A stretch of DNA of 60,126 bases from Chloroflexota bacterium (lineage in GTDB: Bacteria > Chloroflexota > Limnocylindria > Limnocylindrales > CSP1-4), in the NCBI GenBank assembly GCA_005883615.1, contig VBEC01000014.1, forward strand, positions 112,497-172,622, in the 5' to 3' direction. The notes below the pieces were generated by a model that was given only the letters and a program-made list of their open reading frames with translations, had not been told where the DNA came from and searched no databases. How positions within the stretch are numbered: the first letter of the stretch is position 1; each line of letters opens with the position of its first letter. Position numbers and translations under genes: made by a program. Of this stretch, positions 17,344-25,153 are shown piece by piece.

Positions 17344-18161
17344 CCGCGGAGCTGCCCGCCTGGAGCGAGCCGTTCGCCGACGAGCATCGATCCGCTCTCC
17401 AGCGCGTCGTTCCGTTCGGTTCGATCGATCGCGAGTGGGCGATCGGTGGGTCGGACGGGTCGGGTGCTCTCGTGGCAATCATCGATTCGGGCGTCGAGCG
17501 TGATCACCCGGCCGTCGGAGGGCGCCTCGTCCGCAGCGTGGTCGTCGACCTCTCGGGCGACGAGCCCTCGGTTCAGGACGACCCGGATGGCTCCGACGTG
17601 GTTGGTCATGGGACGGCCTGTGCCGGGATCATCCATGGCCTCGCACCGGCGGCGGAGCTGGTTTCGATTCGCGTGCTCGGCCCGGACAATCGCGGCAAGG
17701 GCATGGCCTTCGCGACAGGCCTCGAATGGGCCATCGATCAGGGCGCGAGCGTCGTCAACCTGAGTCTGAGCTCACGCAGCGACGCCCTCTTCGGGACATT
17801 CCACGAGTTGGCCGACGCCGCCTACTTCGCCAACGTCCTGTTGGTGAGCGCGGCGAACAACGTCCCCGGACCGAGCTACCCGTCGCTCTTCGCGTCGGTT
17901 GTGAGCGTGGCCGCCCACGACGTGCCCGATCCCCTCGTGTGGTTCTACAACCCGGCGCCGCCCGTGGAATTCGGGGGTTATGGGGTCGACGTGGACGTCG
18001 CCTGGAAGGGTGGCGGCCGCATCGTCGCAACCGGCAACAGCTTCGCGGCACCGCATCTCGCCGCGATCGCCACGCTCATCCGATCGAAGCATCCTGGGGT
18101 GACGCCGTTCGAGGTCAAGGCCATCCTGGCCGCGACCGGTCAGGGAGCGCGCGTGCCTTAG
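17340..18161 (+). CDS. subtilisin-like S8 peptidase without signal peptide
   Basis: A compact 273-residue subtilase. The catalytic triad is clear: Asp in AIIDSGVERDHP (about 50), His in VGHGTACAGII (about 91) and Ser in GNSFAAPHLAA (about 233); the oxyanion Asn is in SAANN. No signal peptide, propeptide or membrane helix is visible, so it probably acts inside the cell. It is coupled to the upstream GAF protein by a 4-nt overlap. An intracellular S8 protease tied to a GAF sensor and a Crp-type regulator is unusual. Confidence 0.85.
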   Translation: MTAELPAWSEPFADEHRSALQRVVPFGSIDREWAIGGSDGSGALVAIIDSGVERDHPAVGGRLVRSVVVDLSGDEPSVQDDPDGSDVVGHGTACAGIIHGLAPAAELVSIRVLGPDNRGKGMAFATGLEWAIDQGASVVNLSLSSRSDALFGTFHELADAAYFANVLLVSAANNVPGPSYPSLFASVVSVAAHDVPDPLVWFYNPAPPVEFGGYGVDVDVAWKGGGRIVATGNSFAAPHLAAIATLIRSKHPGVTPFEVKAILAATGQGARVP

Positions 18162-18170
18162 GCAGACGGG

Positions 18171-18212
18171 AAGAAAAACAAGACCGCGGGTCCCCAGCAT
18201 AGGGATCCGCGG
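18171..18212 (-). terminator. intrinsic terminator of the minus-strand repeat-protein gene
   Basis: An 11-bp stem pairs 18184-18194 with 18202-18212 (one G-U pair) around a 7-nt loop. Read on the minus strand it is followed by TCTTGTTTTTCTT (18183-18171), a U-rich tail. Confidence 0.7.
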
Positions 18213-18218
18213 ACACGG

Positions 18219-18258
18219 ACTGCCCGTCCGGCCGTTGGGAGGACGGCGGACGGGCAGT
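18219..18258. other. second strong hairpin between convergent genes
   Basis: A 16-bp stem with one bulged base pairs 18219-18235 with 18243-18258 around a 7-nt loop. It has no T-run on either side. It may back up termination for the convergent subtilase and repeat-protein genes. Confidence 0.5.
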
Positions 18259-18290
18259 GCCTTGTGGATCGGCTATGGCGTGGAGGTGGA

Positions 18291-18563
18291 CTACTCCCCC
18301 CTGCTGCGAGGACTCGGAGTCCTCCAGGCGTGACCCTCGGTGTCGTCCTCGGTGTCGTCCTTGTCGTCCGGGGTCGCCCGGAAGGTGCCCTCGGGCTTGC
18401 GGAAGCTGTGGCCTTCCGTGTCGTCCTTGTCGTCCGGGGTCGCCCGGAAGGTGCCCTCGGGCTTGCGGAAGCTGTGGCCTTCCGTGTCGTCCTTGTCGTC
18501 CGGGGTCGCCCGGTAGGTGCCCTCGGGCTTGGGCTTACGCTCGTCGCTCTCTTGCTTGCCCAT
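18291..18563 (-). CDS. small acidic protein of tandem 22-residue repeats
   Basis: A 90-residue soluble protein. After MGKQESDERK it has three copies of a 22-residue unit that starts KPEGTFRATPDDKDD and ends TEGHSFR; the last copy is altered and carries an extra DDTEGH. AGGAGGT lies directly before the ATG, a strong ribosome-binding site, so the gene is real. The composition (Asp, Lys, Thr, Pro) predicts an unfolded chain. There is no signal peptide. No family is recognised with confidence. Repeated Thr/Asp blocks recall multi-core RiPP precursors, but no modifying enzyme is adjacent. Confidence 0.65.
   Translation of the reverse strand: MGKQESDERKPKPEGTYRATPDDKDDTEGHSFRKPEGTFRATPDDKDDTEGHSFRKPEGTFRATPDDKDDTEDDTEGHAWRTPSPRSRGE
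18352..18530. repeat. 66-bp tandem repeat, about 2.7 copies
   Basis: Units at 18352-18417 and 18418-18483 are identical base for base; a third partial unit from 18484 has diverged after about 30 bases. The period is a multiple of three and lies within the small acidic protein gene. Perfect identity suggests recent expansion or gene conversion. Confidence 0.9.
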
Positions 18564-18667
18564 CTGAATGACCTCCTGTGCCTTAGCCGATCGTTTGCGG
18601 GTGCCCAGATCCCAAGGCCTTCGCCCGCTCTCCTGGGAGCGTACGCTTGTGGCCGACTGTTGCAAAG

Positions 18668-20413
18668 CTAGCGGGCGGACTCCTTCTTTGTCACATTGCC
18701 GACACTCGGGCCGCGCATGCGAGGGCGCTTCCAGCCCGAGCCGACGCCCCGGTGGAGGTCGAGGAGCCGCGGTCCCAGGCCCGGACCGGCCGCCACCAGG
18801 GCGAGAAAGTCTTCACGGTCGAGCACCAGCATCGAGACATCGCTGACCGCCTCGACGGTCGCGCTGCGCGGTTGTTCGGTCAAGAGCCCGATCTCGCCGA
18901 AGACCTGGTCCGCACTCATTGATCGCAGAATGCGTTCTTCGCCGGACTTGCGGTCTCGCTGTGATACTCGAACTGTGCCCGACTCGATGATGTAGAAGGA
19001 CTCGGCGGGCTCCCCCTGGCGAATCACGGCTGTACCGGGAGCGACTGACACCTGCTTTGCGGTCTGGAGCGCGGCCCAAAGGCGGCCTGGGGGCACGCCT
19101 GCGAAGAGTGGCAGAGCCGCCACATGTACCAGCAAGGGGGAATCAGCAGGCTCGCGGCCGCCTGCTCGCTGCTCCGCATCCGCTACCAGAAGCCCCCCGA
19201 TCGCAGCAGCCGCGACCATGGCTCCGCCCGCCAGGAGCAACGCCGTTCCAGCTCCGAGACGGTCAGCGAGCGGCGGCACGATCAGAGAACCGCCCGCAAA
19301 CGACAGGCTACCGACCGTTCCCAGCACGCCCAGCAGGCGCCCGCGGAAGCTTGCCGGAACCAGGCGCTGGAAAATCGTCGTACTGAGAACTTCGAGGAGC
19401 AAGTTGCCGCCTGCGGCGACGGCTATAGCAACTAGGGCCGGCGCAAGATCGGCCACGACTCCGAGCCCAGCAAGTCCGGCGCCCAGGAGTGCGCCGCCAA
19501 CAACCAGGAATGGACTCAACCGTCCGCGGAGGACTAGGGGACCGGAGGCGATCGCGCCAAGCACCCCCCCGACACCGATTGCGGCATTCAGGTAACCCGT
19601 AGCCGAATCGCCGCCACGATAAACGTCTGTCGCCAGGACCACGGTCAGGATCGCGAGGCCGCCGTATACGAAGTTGCCAACCGCCGCGATGATGAGGAGC
19701 CCTGACAGTCCCAGACGCTGCATGCGGAAGATCGTGCGCAGCGACGGGCCTCGAGTCGACGAGGCAGGCTCGACCTCCGACGCGGGACGCGACTCCGGCC
19801 CGCCGTCCGAGGATGTGGCCCCAACACCAGATGGGAGCCGCCACAGGACGACGGCGATCACCGCGAAGGACGCCGCGTTCAGAAGGAACGCCAGGGTCAA
19901 ACCGCCCGCCGCGATCAGTAGCCCGCCGATCGCCGGACCAATGATGAAGGCCAGGTTGTCCAGCGTCGCCCAGGCGCTGTTGGCCGGCCCGAGCTCAGTT
20001 TCGTCGCGGACCATCACCGGTAGGTAGGAGCCCATCGTCGGCCCGAAGAAGGCCGAGAAACAGGTCGCCACGATGGCCAACACGATGATGGCGAGCAGAG
20101 GGCCGTGCGTAGCCTCAAACCAGGCCATGCCAAGCATCAGCACGCCTCGCGCGACGTCGGTGACGAGGAGCACCACCCGCCTGTCGTAGCGATCGGCAAC
20201 GATCCCGGCCGGTACCGACAGGAGCACGTAGGGCAGGATCCGGGCTGCCCCGACGATCCCAAGCAGGACCGGGTCCGCGCTGTCGCGGTACACCACGATG
20301 AGCAACGCGACGAGGTAGAGCCAGTCCCCGATCGAGGACACGAACTCGCCCGCCAGCAGCTTCGTCAGCGCAGGATTGGCGAGCAAGGCGCGGTACGCGC
20401 GAAACGTGGTCAC
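18668..20413 (-). CDS. MFS transporter fused to a C-terminal cyclic-nucleotide-binding domain
   Basis: A 581-residue fusion. Residues 1-415 are a 12-helix MFS exporter (LLAGEFVSSIGDWLYLVALL, VADRYDRRVVLL, GLLIAAGGLTLAFLLNAASF). Residues 430-560 form a cNMP-binding barrel (LPLFAGVPPGRL, GTAVIRQGEPAESFYIIESG, FGEIGLLTEQPRSATVEAV). The fusion implies transport gated by a cyclic nucleotide or use of the barrel for assembly. The GTG at 20413 sits 6 nt from a TACCAT box, so the mRNA may be leaderless. The transported substrate is unknown. Confidence 0.85.
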   Translation of the reverse strand: MTTFRAYRALLANPALTKLLAGEFVSSIGDWLYLVALLIVVYRDSADPVLLGIVGAARILPYVLLSVPAGIVADRYDRRVVLLVTDVARGVLMLGMAWFEATHGPLLAIIVLAIVATCFSAFFGPTMGSYLPVMVRDETELGPANSAWATLDNLAFIIGPAIGGLLIAAGGLTLAFLLNAASFAVIAVVLWRLPSGVGATSSDGGPESRPASEVEPASSTRGPSLRTIFRMQRLGLSGLLIIAAVGNFVYGGLAILTVVLATDVYRGGDSATGYLNAAIGVGGVLGAIASGPLVLRGRLSPFLVVGGALLGAGLAGLGVVADLAPALVAIAVAAGGNLLLEVLSTTIFQRLVPASFRGRLLGVLGTVGSLSFAGGSLIVPPLADRLGAGTALLLAGGAMVAAAAIGGLLVADAEQRAGGREPADSPLLVHVAALPLFAGVPPGRLWAALQTAKQVSVAPGTAVIRQGEPAESFYIIESGTVRVSQRDRKSGEERILRSMSADQVFGEIGLLTEQPRSATVEAVSDVSMLVLDREDFLALVAAGPGLGPRLLDLHRGVGSGWKRPRMRGPSVGNVTKKESAR

Positions 20414-20419
20414 GGCGCC

Positions 20420-20425
20420 ATGGTA
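20420..20425 (-). promoter_or_regulatory. -10 element for the MFS-cNMP gene
   Basis: On the minus strand TACCAT lies 6 nt before the GTG at 20413, with no Shine-Dalgarno motif; a leaderless arrangement. Confidence 0.4.
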
Positions 20426-20437
20426 GGAGGCGCGGGA

Positions 20438-21034
20438 TCAGCCGATCAGGTCCCTGGCGGGTATCGAGACGCCTTCACGCTGCAGGAGGCTGCGCTTGAT
20501 CTCGAGGCGGAGTTCCCGGCTTCCGCCCCACTCGCCGCCGTAGCCCCCCAGCGATCCGTCGCCCGCGAGGACGCGATGGCAGGGGATGAACAGTCCGATC
20601 GGATTCCGGCCGACAGCGCCGCCCGTCGCTCGGGCCGCGCCGGGACTGCCGGCCATTCGCGCCAGCCGCCCGTAACTGGTGACTGCGCCGTAGGGGATGG
20701 AGCGCACGGCAGCGAGCACGCGGCGGTCCCAGTCGGCCAGTCCGACCAGTTCGACCGGTACGTCAATGCCGCCGTGTGGGCGGCTGCCCTCGAAGAAAGC
20801 CACGATCTCGCTCTCAGCATGGTCCAGCACCCTGCCGGCCTGGCGGTCGACCCCGTCCGCCATGGGCCGCGCTCTCATCCGGCGTTCGAGGCGGGCGACG
20901 AACGCTTCGGTCGTGGCCAGCAGCTCCAGGGCGACCAGACCGACTTCAGAAGCCGCCAGATGGATGGGGCCCCACGGTCCGTCGACTAGCCTGAAGGTAA
21001 CGCTCGAGCCCGACCTTCCTTCGTGCGCCGGCAT
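20438..21034 (-). CDS. ogt: methylated-DNA-[protein]-cysteine S-methyltransferase
   Basis: A suicide DNA-repair protein that takes alkyl groups from O6-alkylguanine onto its own cysteine. The active site FIPCHRVL (Cys about 151) and preceding VRSIPYGAVTSYGRLA (helix-turn-helix) and GAVGRNPIG are diagnostic. The 198 residues include an N-terminal ribonuclease-like domain; no Ada regulatory domain is present, so it is of the Ogt/MGMT type. The start is ATG at 21034, 6 nt from a TAGACT box. Confidence 0.93.
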   Translation of the reverse strand: MPAHEGRSGSSVTFRLVDGPWGPIHLAASEVGLVALELLATTEAFVARLERRMRARPMADGVDRQAGRVLDHAESEIVAFFEGSRPHGGIDVPVELVGLADWDRRVLAAVRSIPYGAVTSYGRLARMAGSPGAARATGGAVGRNPIGLFIPCHRVLAGDGSLGGYGGEWGGSRELRLEIKRSLLQREGVSIPARDLIG

Positions 21035-21040
21035 CCGGCC

Positions 21041-21046
21041 AGTCTA
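21041..21046 (-). promoter_or_regulatory. -10 element for ogt
   Basis: TAGACT on the minus strand lies 6 nt before the ATG at 21034, leaving no room for a leader or ribosome-binding site. Confidence 0.5.
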
Positions 21047-21231
21047 CGGACGGCGGAACGAGCGTTCAGCGACCGGGCGTCGCTTCCGCGACAGCTGACG
21101 GTACGCCACGGCGACATCTGGCCGAGCGCCACGGCGACGCCTCTGGTGTGTCGCCCTCACTCGCCCGGCGACCTCCCTGGGCCCACGATCTCGGCATTCG
21201 GCCTCGTCCCAGAACGAGGGGAAGGAGCGAG

Positions 21232-21507
21232 ATGAACGACATCGCCAGGTCTCGTGTGGACAGCCATCAGGGCGATCTTCGCCGGCAAGCCGATCAGGCC
21301 CGTCTGGCTCGAATCGCCCGAGGGGAAACCGCAGGCAGGCCGCACTTCTCACGTCCCCGCCACATGCCGTCGCGTCGCCTTTCCGCAGCGATCGCAGCGA
21401 TCGTGCTCGGTCTGACGGTTGCCGCCGGTGGGGTCATGGCCCAGCCGGCCAGCACGTCAAGCGACCAGGGCTGCGTCTCCGGCCCGACCCATCCCACCTG
21501 GTGCTGA
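21232..21507 (+). CDS. small secreted or membrane-anchored protein
   Basis: A 91-residue protein. A charged N-terminal half (residues 1-47) precedes a hydrophobic segment (LSAAIAAIVLGLTVAAGGVM, about 50-69) and a short tail with two cysteines (QGCVSGPTHPTWC). The ATG at 21232 follows GAAGGAG. The segment could be a cleaved signal, giving a peptide of about 20 residues with a Cys pair, or a membrane anchor. No family is recognised. Confidence 0.5.
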   Translation: MNDIARSRVDSHQGDLRRQADQARLARIARGETAGRPHFSRPRHMPSRRLSAAIAAIVLGLTVAAGGVMAQPASTSSDQGCVSGPTHPTWC

Positions 21508-21519
21508 TATCGATCTGAC

Positions 21520-23136
21520 TTAGTCCGGCGATCGGGGGGTCAAGTCCTCCGATCGCCAGGACTGGTAGGCCGCCGCAATGTCTTCGTCGGACCGGCGCAC
21601 CGAAGCCCATATGGCGGCACCGTCGAGCGTCCAGTCCAGTCGCGCCCGGCCGTCCCGTGCCACGTAGCAGGCGAGCTTGCCGGACGCGCGCCCGGTGAGC
21701 CCGAAGAATCCGCTCGTGGACCAGCCACCTTCGAATTGCTCGCCCGCCGCGCAGTTGCCGCGACGGCCCCGCAGGCCACTCGAGTCGAGAAAGCGCTGCC
21801 ACGAGGCGGCGAGCGCAGGTGCGTCCTTGTAGAGCGCATAGCGGACGTCCAGTTGCCCCGTCGGACTGCAGCTGAGTGCCGCGGTTTCCGTGCCCGTGAC
21901 AGGGGCCGAGCGGCAGTCGGAACGAATCGACGGCGGCAGCCAGGCTCGTAGCCGGGCGACATCGGACCCGGCCCCGAACGGCACCGGAGTCGGGGTCGGC
22001 GTGGGAGTCGGCGTCGGCGTAGGAGTCGGGGTTGGGCGGGGGGTTGGCCGGGCCGAAGGTGTGGAACCCGCGGCCGATGCACCCGGCTTCTGCCCCAAGC
22101 CGCCCGCCACCGGGATCAGCCCATACCCGAGCACTCCTCCGGTGAGCAGCAACACGCCCACGAGCGCGAGGCTGCCTGTGGCCGCGACCAGCGCTGCCCG
22201 GCCACGAAGTCTTCTGGTGGGAGGCGCCGGCGGCCGGACCGCGAATGCGGGGAGCGTGAGGTCGTCCGTCCCGCTGACAAGCACGGCGGCGTCGGGTACG
22301 GCCGCCCGGACGGCTTCGATGAGGGCTCGTCCGCTCGGATACCGCTGAGCGGGGTCCTTCGCGAGCGCCGTTCCCACGACTGCGTCCAGGCTGGCCGGCA
22401 GGCGTGGGCGGCGGTCGGTCACCCGCGGTGGATCGGCGTGGAGATGGGCCCAGATCGTCGCCTCGTTGGTCGTTCGGCGGAAAGGCGGCTCCCCGGTCAG
22501 GCACAGCACGAGGAGGCAGCCAAGGCCGTACAGGTCGCCACGACCCGCGAGCTCTGGCGGATGGTGTTCGCCGGTGACCTCCTCCGGGGCGATGTAGTCG
22601 AGCGTCCCGATGCGTCGTCCGTCGCCGGCCAGGTGGGCAGTCGTCGAGACGGACCTCCGCGAGAGGCCGAAGTCGGAAAGATAGGCATCGCCCCGAGCGT
22701 CGAGCAGGACGTTGCCCGCGCTGACATCGTGGTGGACGAGGCCACGCTCGTGTGCGGCATCGAGAGCGTCCGCGATGGGCGCCAGGATGGCCAGCGTCCG
22801 AGCCAGCGACAGCGACCCATCTTCACGGACGAGACGAGCCACGCTCGGGCCGTCGAGGTAGCGCATCGCCAGGTACAGCTGCCCGTCCGCCTCTCCCGCG
22901 GCATGGACCGGCACGATGTGGGGATGCTCGAGTGCGGCGAGCAGCTCGATCTCGCGCAGGAAGCGCGTGCGTGCGACCGGGTCGGGCGCGAGCTCCTGGC
23001 CGATGAGCTTGAGCGCGATGAGCCGATTCGGGACCAGCTGGCGCGCCCTGTAGACGGTGCCCATGCCGCCCCAGCCGATGACCGCCTCGATGCGGTAGCC
23101 GGCGAAGGTGCTGCCTGGAGGAAGAAGTCCCTGCAT
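21520..23136 (-). CDS. transmembrane Ser/Thr protein kinase (PknB type)
   Basis: A Hanks-type kinase of 538 residues. The kinase domain (about 10-270) has the Gly loop GWGGMGTVYRA, the ATP-binding Lys in IALKLIG, the alpha-C Glu in FLREIELL, DFGLSRR and GTLDYIAPEE. The catalytic loop is HHDVSAGN, lacking the usual Lys after the catalytic Asp. A membrane helix (about 310-335) leads to a Thr-Pro repeat linker and an extracellular C-terminal domain with cysteines. The ATG at 23136 begins MQGLLPPGSTFAGYRIE; an upstream GTG at 23196 is less likely. The ligand is unknown. Confidence 0.88.
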   Translation of the reverse strand: MQGLLPPGSTFAGYRIEAVIGWGGMGTVYRARQLVPNRLIALKLIGQELAPDPVARTRFLREIELLAALEHPHIVPVHAAGEADGQLYLAMRYLDGPSVARLVREDGSLSLARTLAILAPIADALDAAHERGLVHHDVSAGNVLLDARGDAYLSDFGLSRRSVSTTAHLAGDGRRIGTLDYIAPEEVTGEHHPPELAGRGDLYGLGCLLVLCLTGEPPFRRTTNEATIWAHLHADPPRVTDRRPRLPASLDAVVGTALAKDPAQRYPSGRALIEAVRAAVPDAAVLVSGTDDLTLPAFAVRPPAPPTRRLRGRAALVAATGSLALVGVLLLTGGVLGYGLIPVAGGLGQKPGASAAGSTPSARPTPRPTPTPTPTPTPTPTPTPVPFGAGSDVARLRAWLPPSIRSDCRSAPVTGTETAALSCSPTGQLDVRYALYKDAPALAASWQRFLDSSGLRGRRGNCAAGEQFEGGWSTSGFFGLTGRASGKLACYVARDGRARLDWTLDGAAIWASVRRSDEDIAAAYQSWRSEDLTPRSPD

Positions 23137-23216
23137 CCGCGGTCGAAGTCGATCGCCGCCCAAGGAGGCCGCGGGCGATCGCCCGGAGTATGGCACCAGT
23201 CAGGGATTGGGCCGGA

Positions 23217-24491
23217 TCACGCCTCGAACCGGCGAAAGACCGCGACGGCGTTTTGCCCGCCGAAGCCGAAGCCGTTGATGATTGCCGTGTCCACGCGGGC
23301 CTTGCGCTTGACCTTGGGCACGTAGTCGAGATCGCACTCGGGCAGATCGGGATTCTCGAGGTTGGCCGTCGGGGCTATCCAGCCGTCGCGGATTGAGCCG
23401 ATCGCCGCCAGTGCAGCCACGGCGCCGGCCGCTCCGAGAAGGTGTCCGACCATCGACTTCGGGGAGCTGATGGCGACCTTGTGAGCCTGGCTCCCGAATG
23501 CCGCCTTGATGGCCCGAGTCTCGGTGACGTCGTTGAGCGGCGTGGACGTTCCGTGAGCCACGATGTAGTCGACCTCGTCGGGCCCGACGCCAGCGTCGCG
23601 CAGCGCTCGCGTCATCGCCATGGCGGCCCCCCGGCCCGTCGGTTCGGGCGCGCTGATGTGATACGCATCCGAGGTGAGTGCGGCACCGGCGACTTCGGCC
23701 AGGATCCGGCCGCCGGCGCCCCTCTCGAGGGCGTGTTGCGCGGACTCGACGACCACGCACGCGGCCCCCTCGCCGAAGACGAACCCGTCACGATCGCGAT
23801 CGAACGGCCGCGAGGCATGTTCGGGATCGTCATTGCGCTTGGAGAGCGCACCCATATTGCCAAGGGCCGCGAAGGCGACGGGCAACAGCGCTGCCTCGGA
23901 TCCACCGGCGATGACGACGTCGTACTCGCCCGAACGGATCAGTCGCAGTGCGTCCTGGAACGCGATGACGGAGCTGGCGCAGGCCGCGACCTGGGTGATG
24001 ACCGGCCCGGTCAGCCGGTATTTCATCGAGACCTGGGCGGCTCCCATGGATCCGGACAGGGCCGGGATCGCGAATGGGCTGACTTGGCCCGCTCCTTTCT
24101 TCTCGAGAGTCTCAGTGCCGTCGATGACTTGCTCCATCCCGCCGCCGCCCGTATTGAGGACGACGCCCGCGCGGTCGCGTCGTTCCGGGCTCCAGTCGCT
24201 GAAGTCGAGACCCGAAGCGCTCACGGCCTCGGTCGCCGAGGCCATGCCGAAATGGATGAAGCGGCTCATCCGACGCGCCATCTTGCGGTCCATCGCCACG
24301 GTCGGGTCGAAATCCTTGACCTGGGCGGCGATCTTCACGTCGAAGCCGGTCGTGTCGAAGGTGGTGATCCGCGCGACCCCGGACTTGCCCGCCAGGAGGT
24401 TCGCCCAGTAGGTCGGCGCGTCGTTGCCGATGGGAGTGACGGCGCCGAGGCCGGTCACGACCGCACGGCGGGCGAGGTCATCCGCGGGCAA
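23217..24491 (-). CDS. fabF: beta-ketoacyl-ACP synthase II
   Basis: A thiolase-fold condensing enzyme that extends acyl-ACP with malonyl-ACP. The Cys-His-His set is intact: Cys in VAACASSVIAF (about 164), His in AHGTSTPLNDVTETRA and His in MVGHLLGAAGAV. Its 424 residues and GFGFGGQNA near the C-terminus are typical. The TTG at 24491 follows GAGGTGAG. A second fabF lies 0.7 kb away in the fabD unit, so this copy may have a distinct chain-length role. The acyl carrier protein gene is not in the window. Confidence 0.9.
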   Translation of the reverse strand: MPADDLARRAVVTGLGAVTPIGNDAPTYWANLLAGKSGVARITTFDTTGFDVKIAAQVKDFDPTVAMDRKMARRMSRFIHFGMASATEAVSASGLDFSDWSPERRDRAGVVLNTGGGGMEQVIDGTETLEKKGAGQVSPFAIPALSGSMGAAQVSMKYRLTGPVITQVAACASSVIAFQDALRLIRSGEYDVVIAGGSEAALLPVAFAALGNMGALSKRNDDPEHASRPFDRDRDGFVFGEGAACVVVESAQHALERGAGGRILAEVAGAALTSDAYHISAPEPTGRGAAMAMTRALRDAGVGPDEVDYIVAHGTSTPLNDVTETRAIKAAFGSQAHKVAISSPKSMVGHLLGAAGAVAALAAIGSIRDGWIAPTANLENPDLPECDLDYVPKVKRKARVDTAIINGFGFGGQNAVAVFRRFEA

Positions 24492-24678
24492 GGCTCACCT
24501 CAGCGGGTCGGGGCATCGCGCTGGATTGTAGCGACCCTCCGTGGCCGCTCGGCCGAGCTTGGCCAGCACACGCCGATGCGCATCGCCGCATAGCAGGCCT
24601 CCGGGCGCGGGCGACGTCCAAATGGGGTCACCGCCCTGAAAGCGCCCGATAAGTGCGGCCTGCTCTACTAGGGCAACG

Positions 24679-24960
24679 GTGCACCCACGTCGTCGTCCCG
24701 GCCCGGAAGTGGAATCGCTCATGCGAGCTCTGGGCGCGGACGTTCGCCGCGCGCGATGGCAATCCGGTCTCAGTCAGGCGGGCCTCGAGGTGCTCTCCGG
24801 GGTCGATCAGACCACCATTTCCCGGCTGGAGAACGGCCTCGCACCTGGATTGCGATTGATCCGTCTCGTGAAGATCCTGGGACCGATCGGATTGGGCAGC
24901 CTCACGCCGTCGCCAGTGTCGGAGAGGCTCAAGGTGACACCCTGGGACAGGGTCCTCTAG
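24679..24960 (+). CDS. small XRE-type helix-turn-helix protein
   Basis: A 93-residue DNA-binding protein with one Cro/C1-type helix-turn-helix: LGADVRRARWQSGLSQAGLE, then LSGVDQTTISRLENGL (about 21-55). The remainder is a short tail without an effector domain. GTG at 24679 is taken; the ATG at 24721 would remove 14 residues and keep the whole domain. It lies between the two fabF genes on the other strand, where a regulatory role is possible but unproven. The 24961-25153 interval after it shows no gene. Confidence 0.65.
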   Translation: MHPRRRPGPEVESLMRALGADVRRARWQSGLSQAGLEVLSGVDQTTISRLENGLAPGLRLIRLVKILGPIGLGSLTPSPVSERLKVTPWDRVL

Positions 24961-25153
24961 GACCATCCCGCGAACAGTTCGGATGCCGCTATGCGCGGAC
25001 GCGCATCGCACCGGGCCCACAGCTCGGCGGGTCGGCCATGCGGGCAACTGCAGCTCGAGGATGCGCCCAGGCGCGGCCCGACTATGCACGGAGGCGCATC
25101 GCGACGGGAGGTGACCGGGATACATGCCCCGCGCCGGCAGCAGGGCGAGGGTT

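Noticed and set aside
18352-18530. 66-bp direct repeats as a CRISPR array or regulatory repeat
   Set aside because: There are no spacers, the period is in frame with a gene that has a strong ribosome-binding site, and the third unit is degenerate at the codon level.
18291-18563. Graspetide/microviridin-type multi-core precursor
   Set aside because: The Thr/Asp repeats recall such cores, but no ATP-grasp ligase or other RiPP enzyme lies nearby, and the nearest RiPP genes are 29 kb away.
21980-22060. GTCGG-rich repeat as a non-coding repeat element
   Set aside because: It encodes the Thr-Pro linker of the transmembrane kinase and has no independent boundaries.
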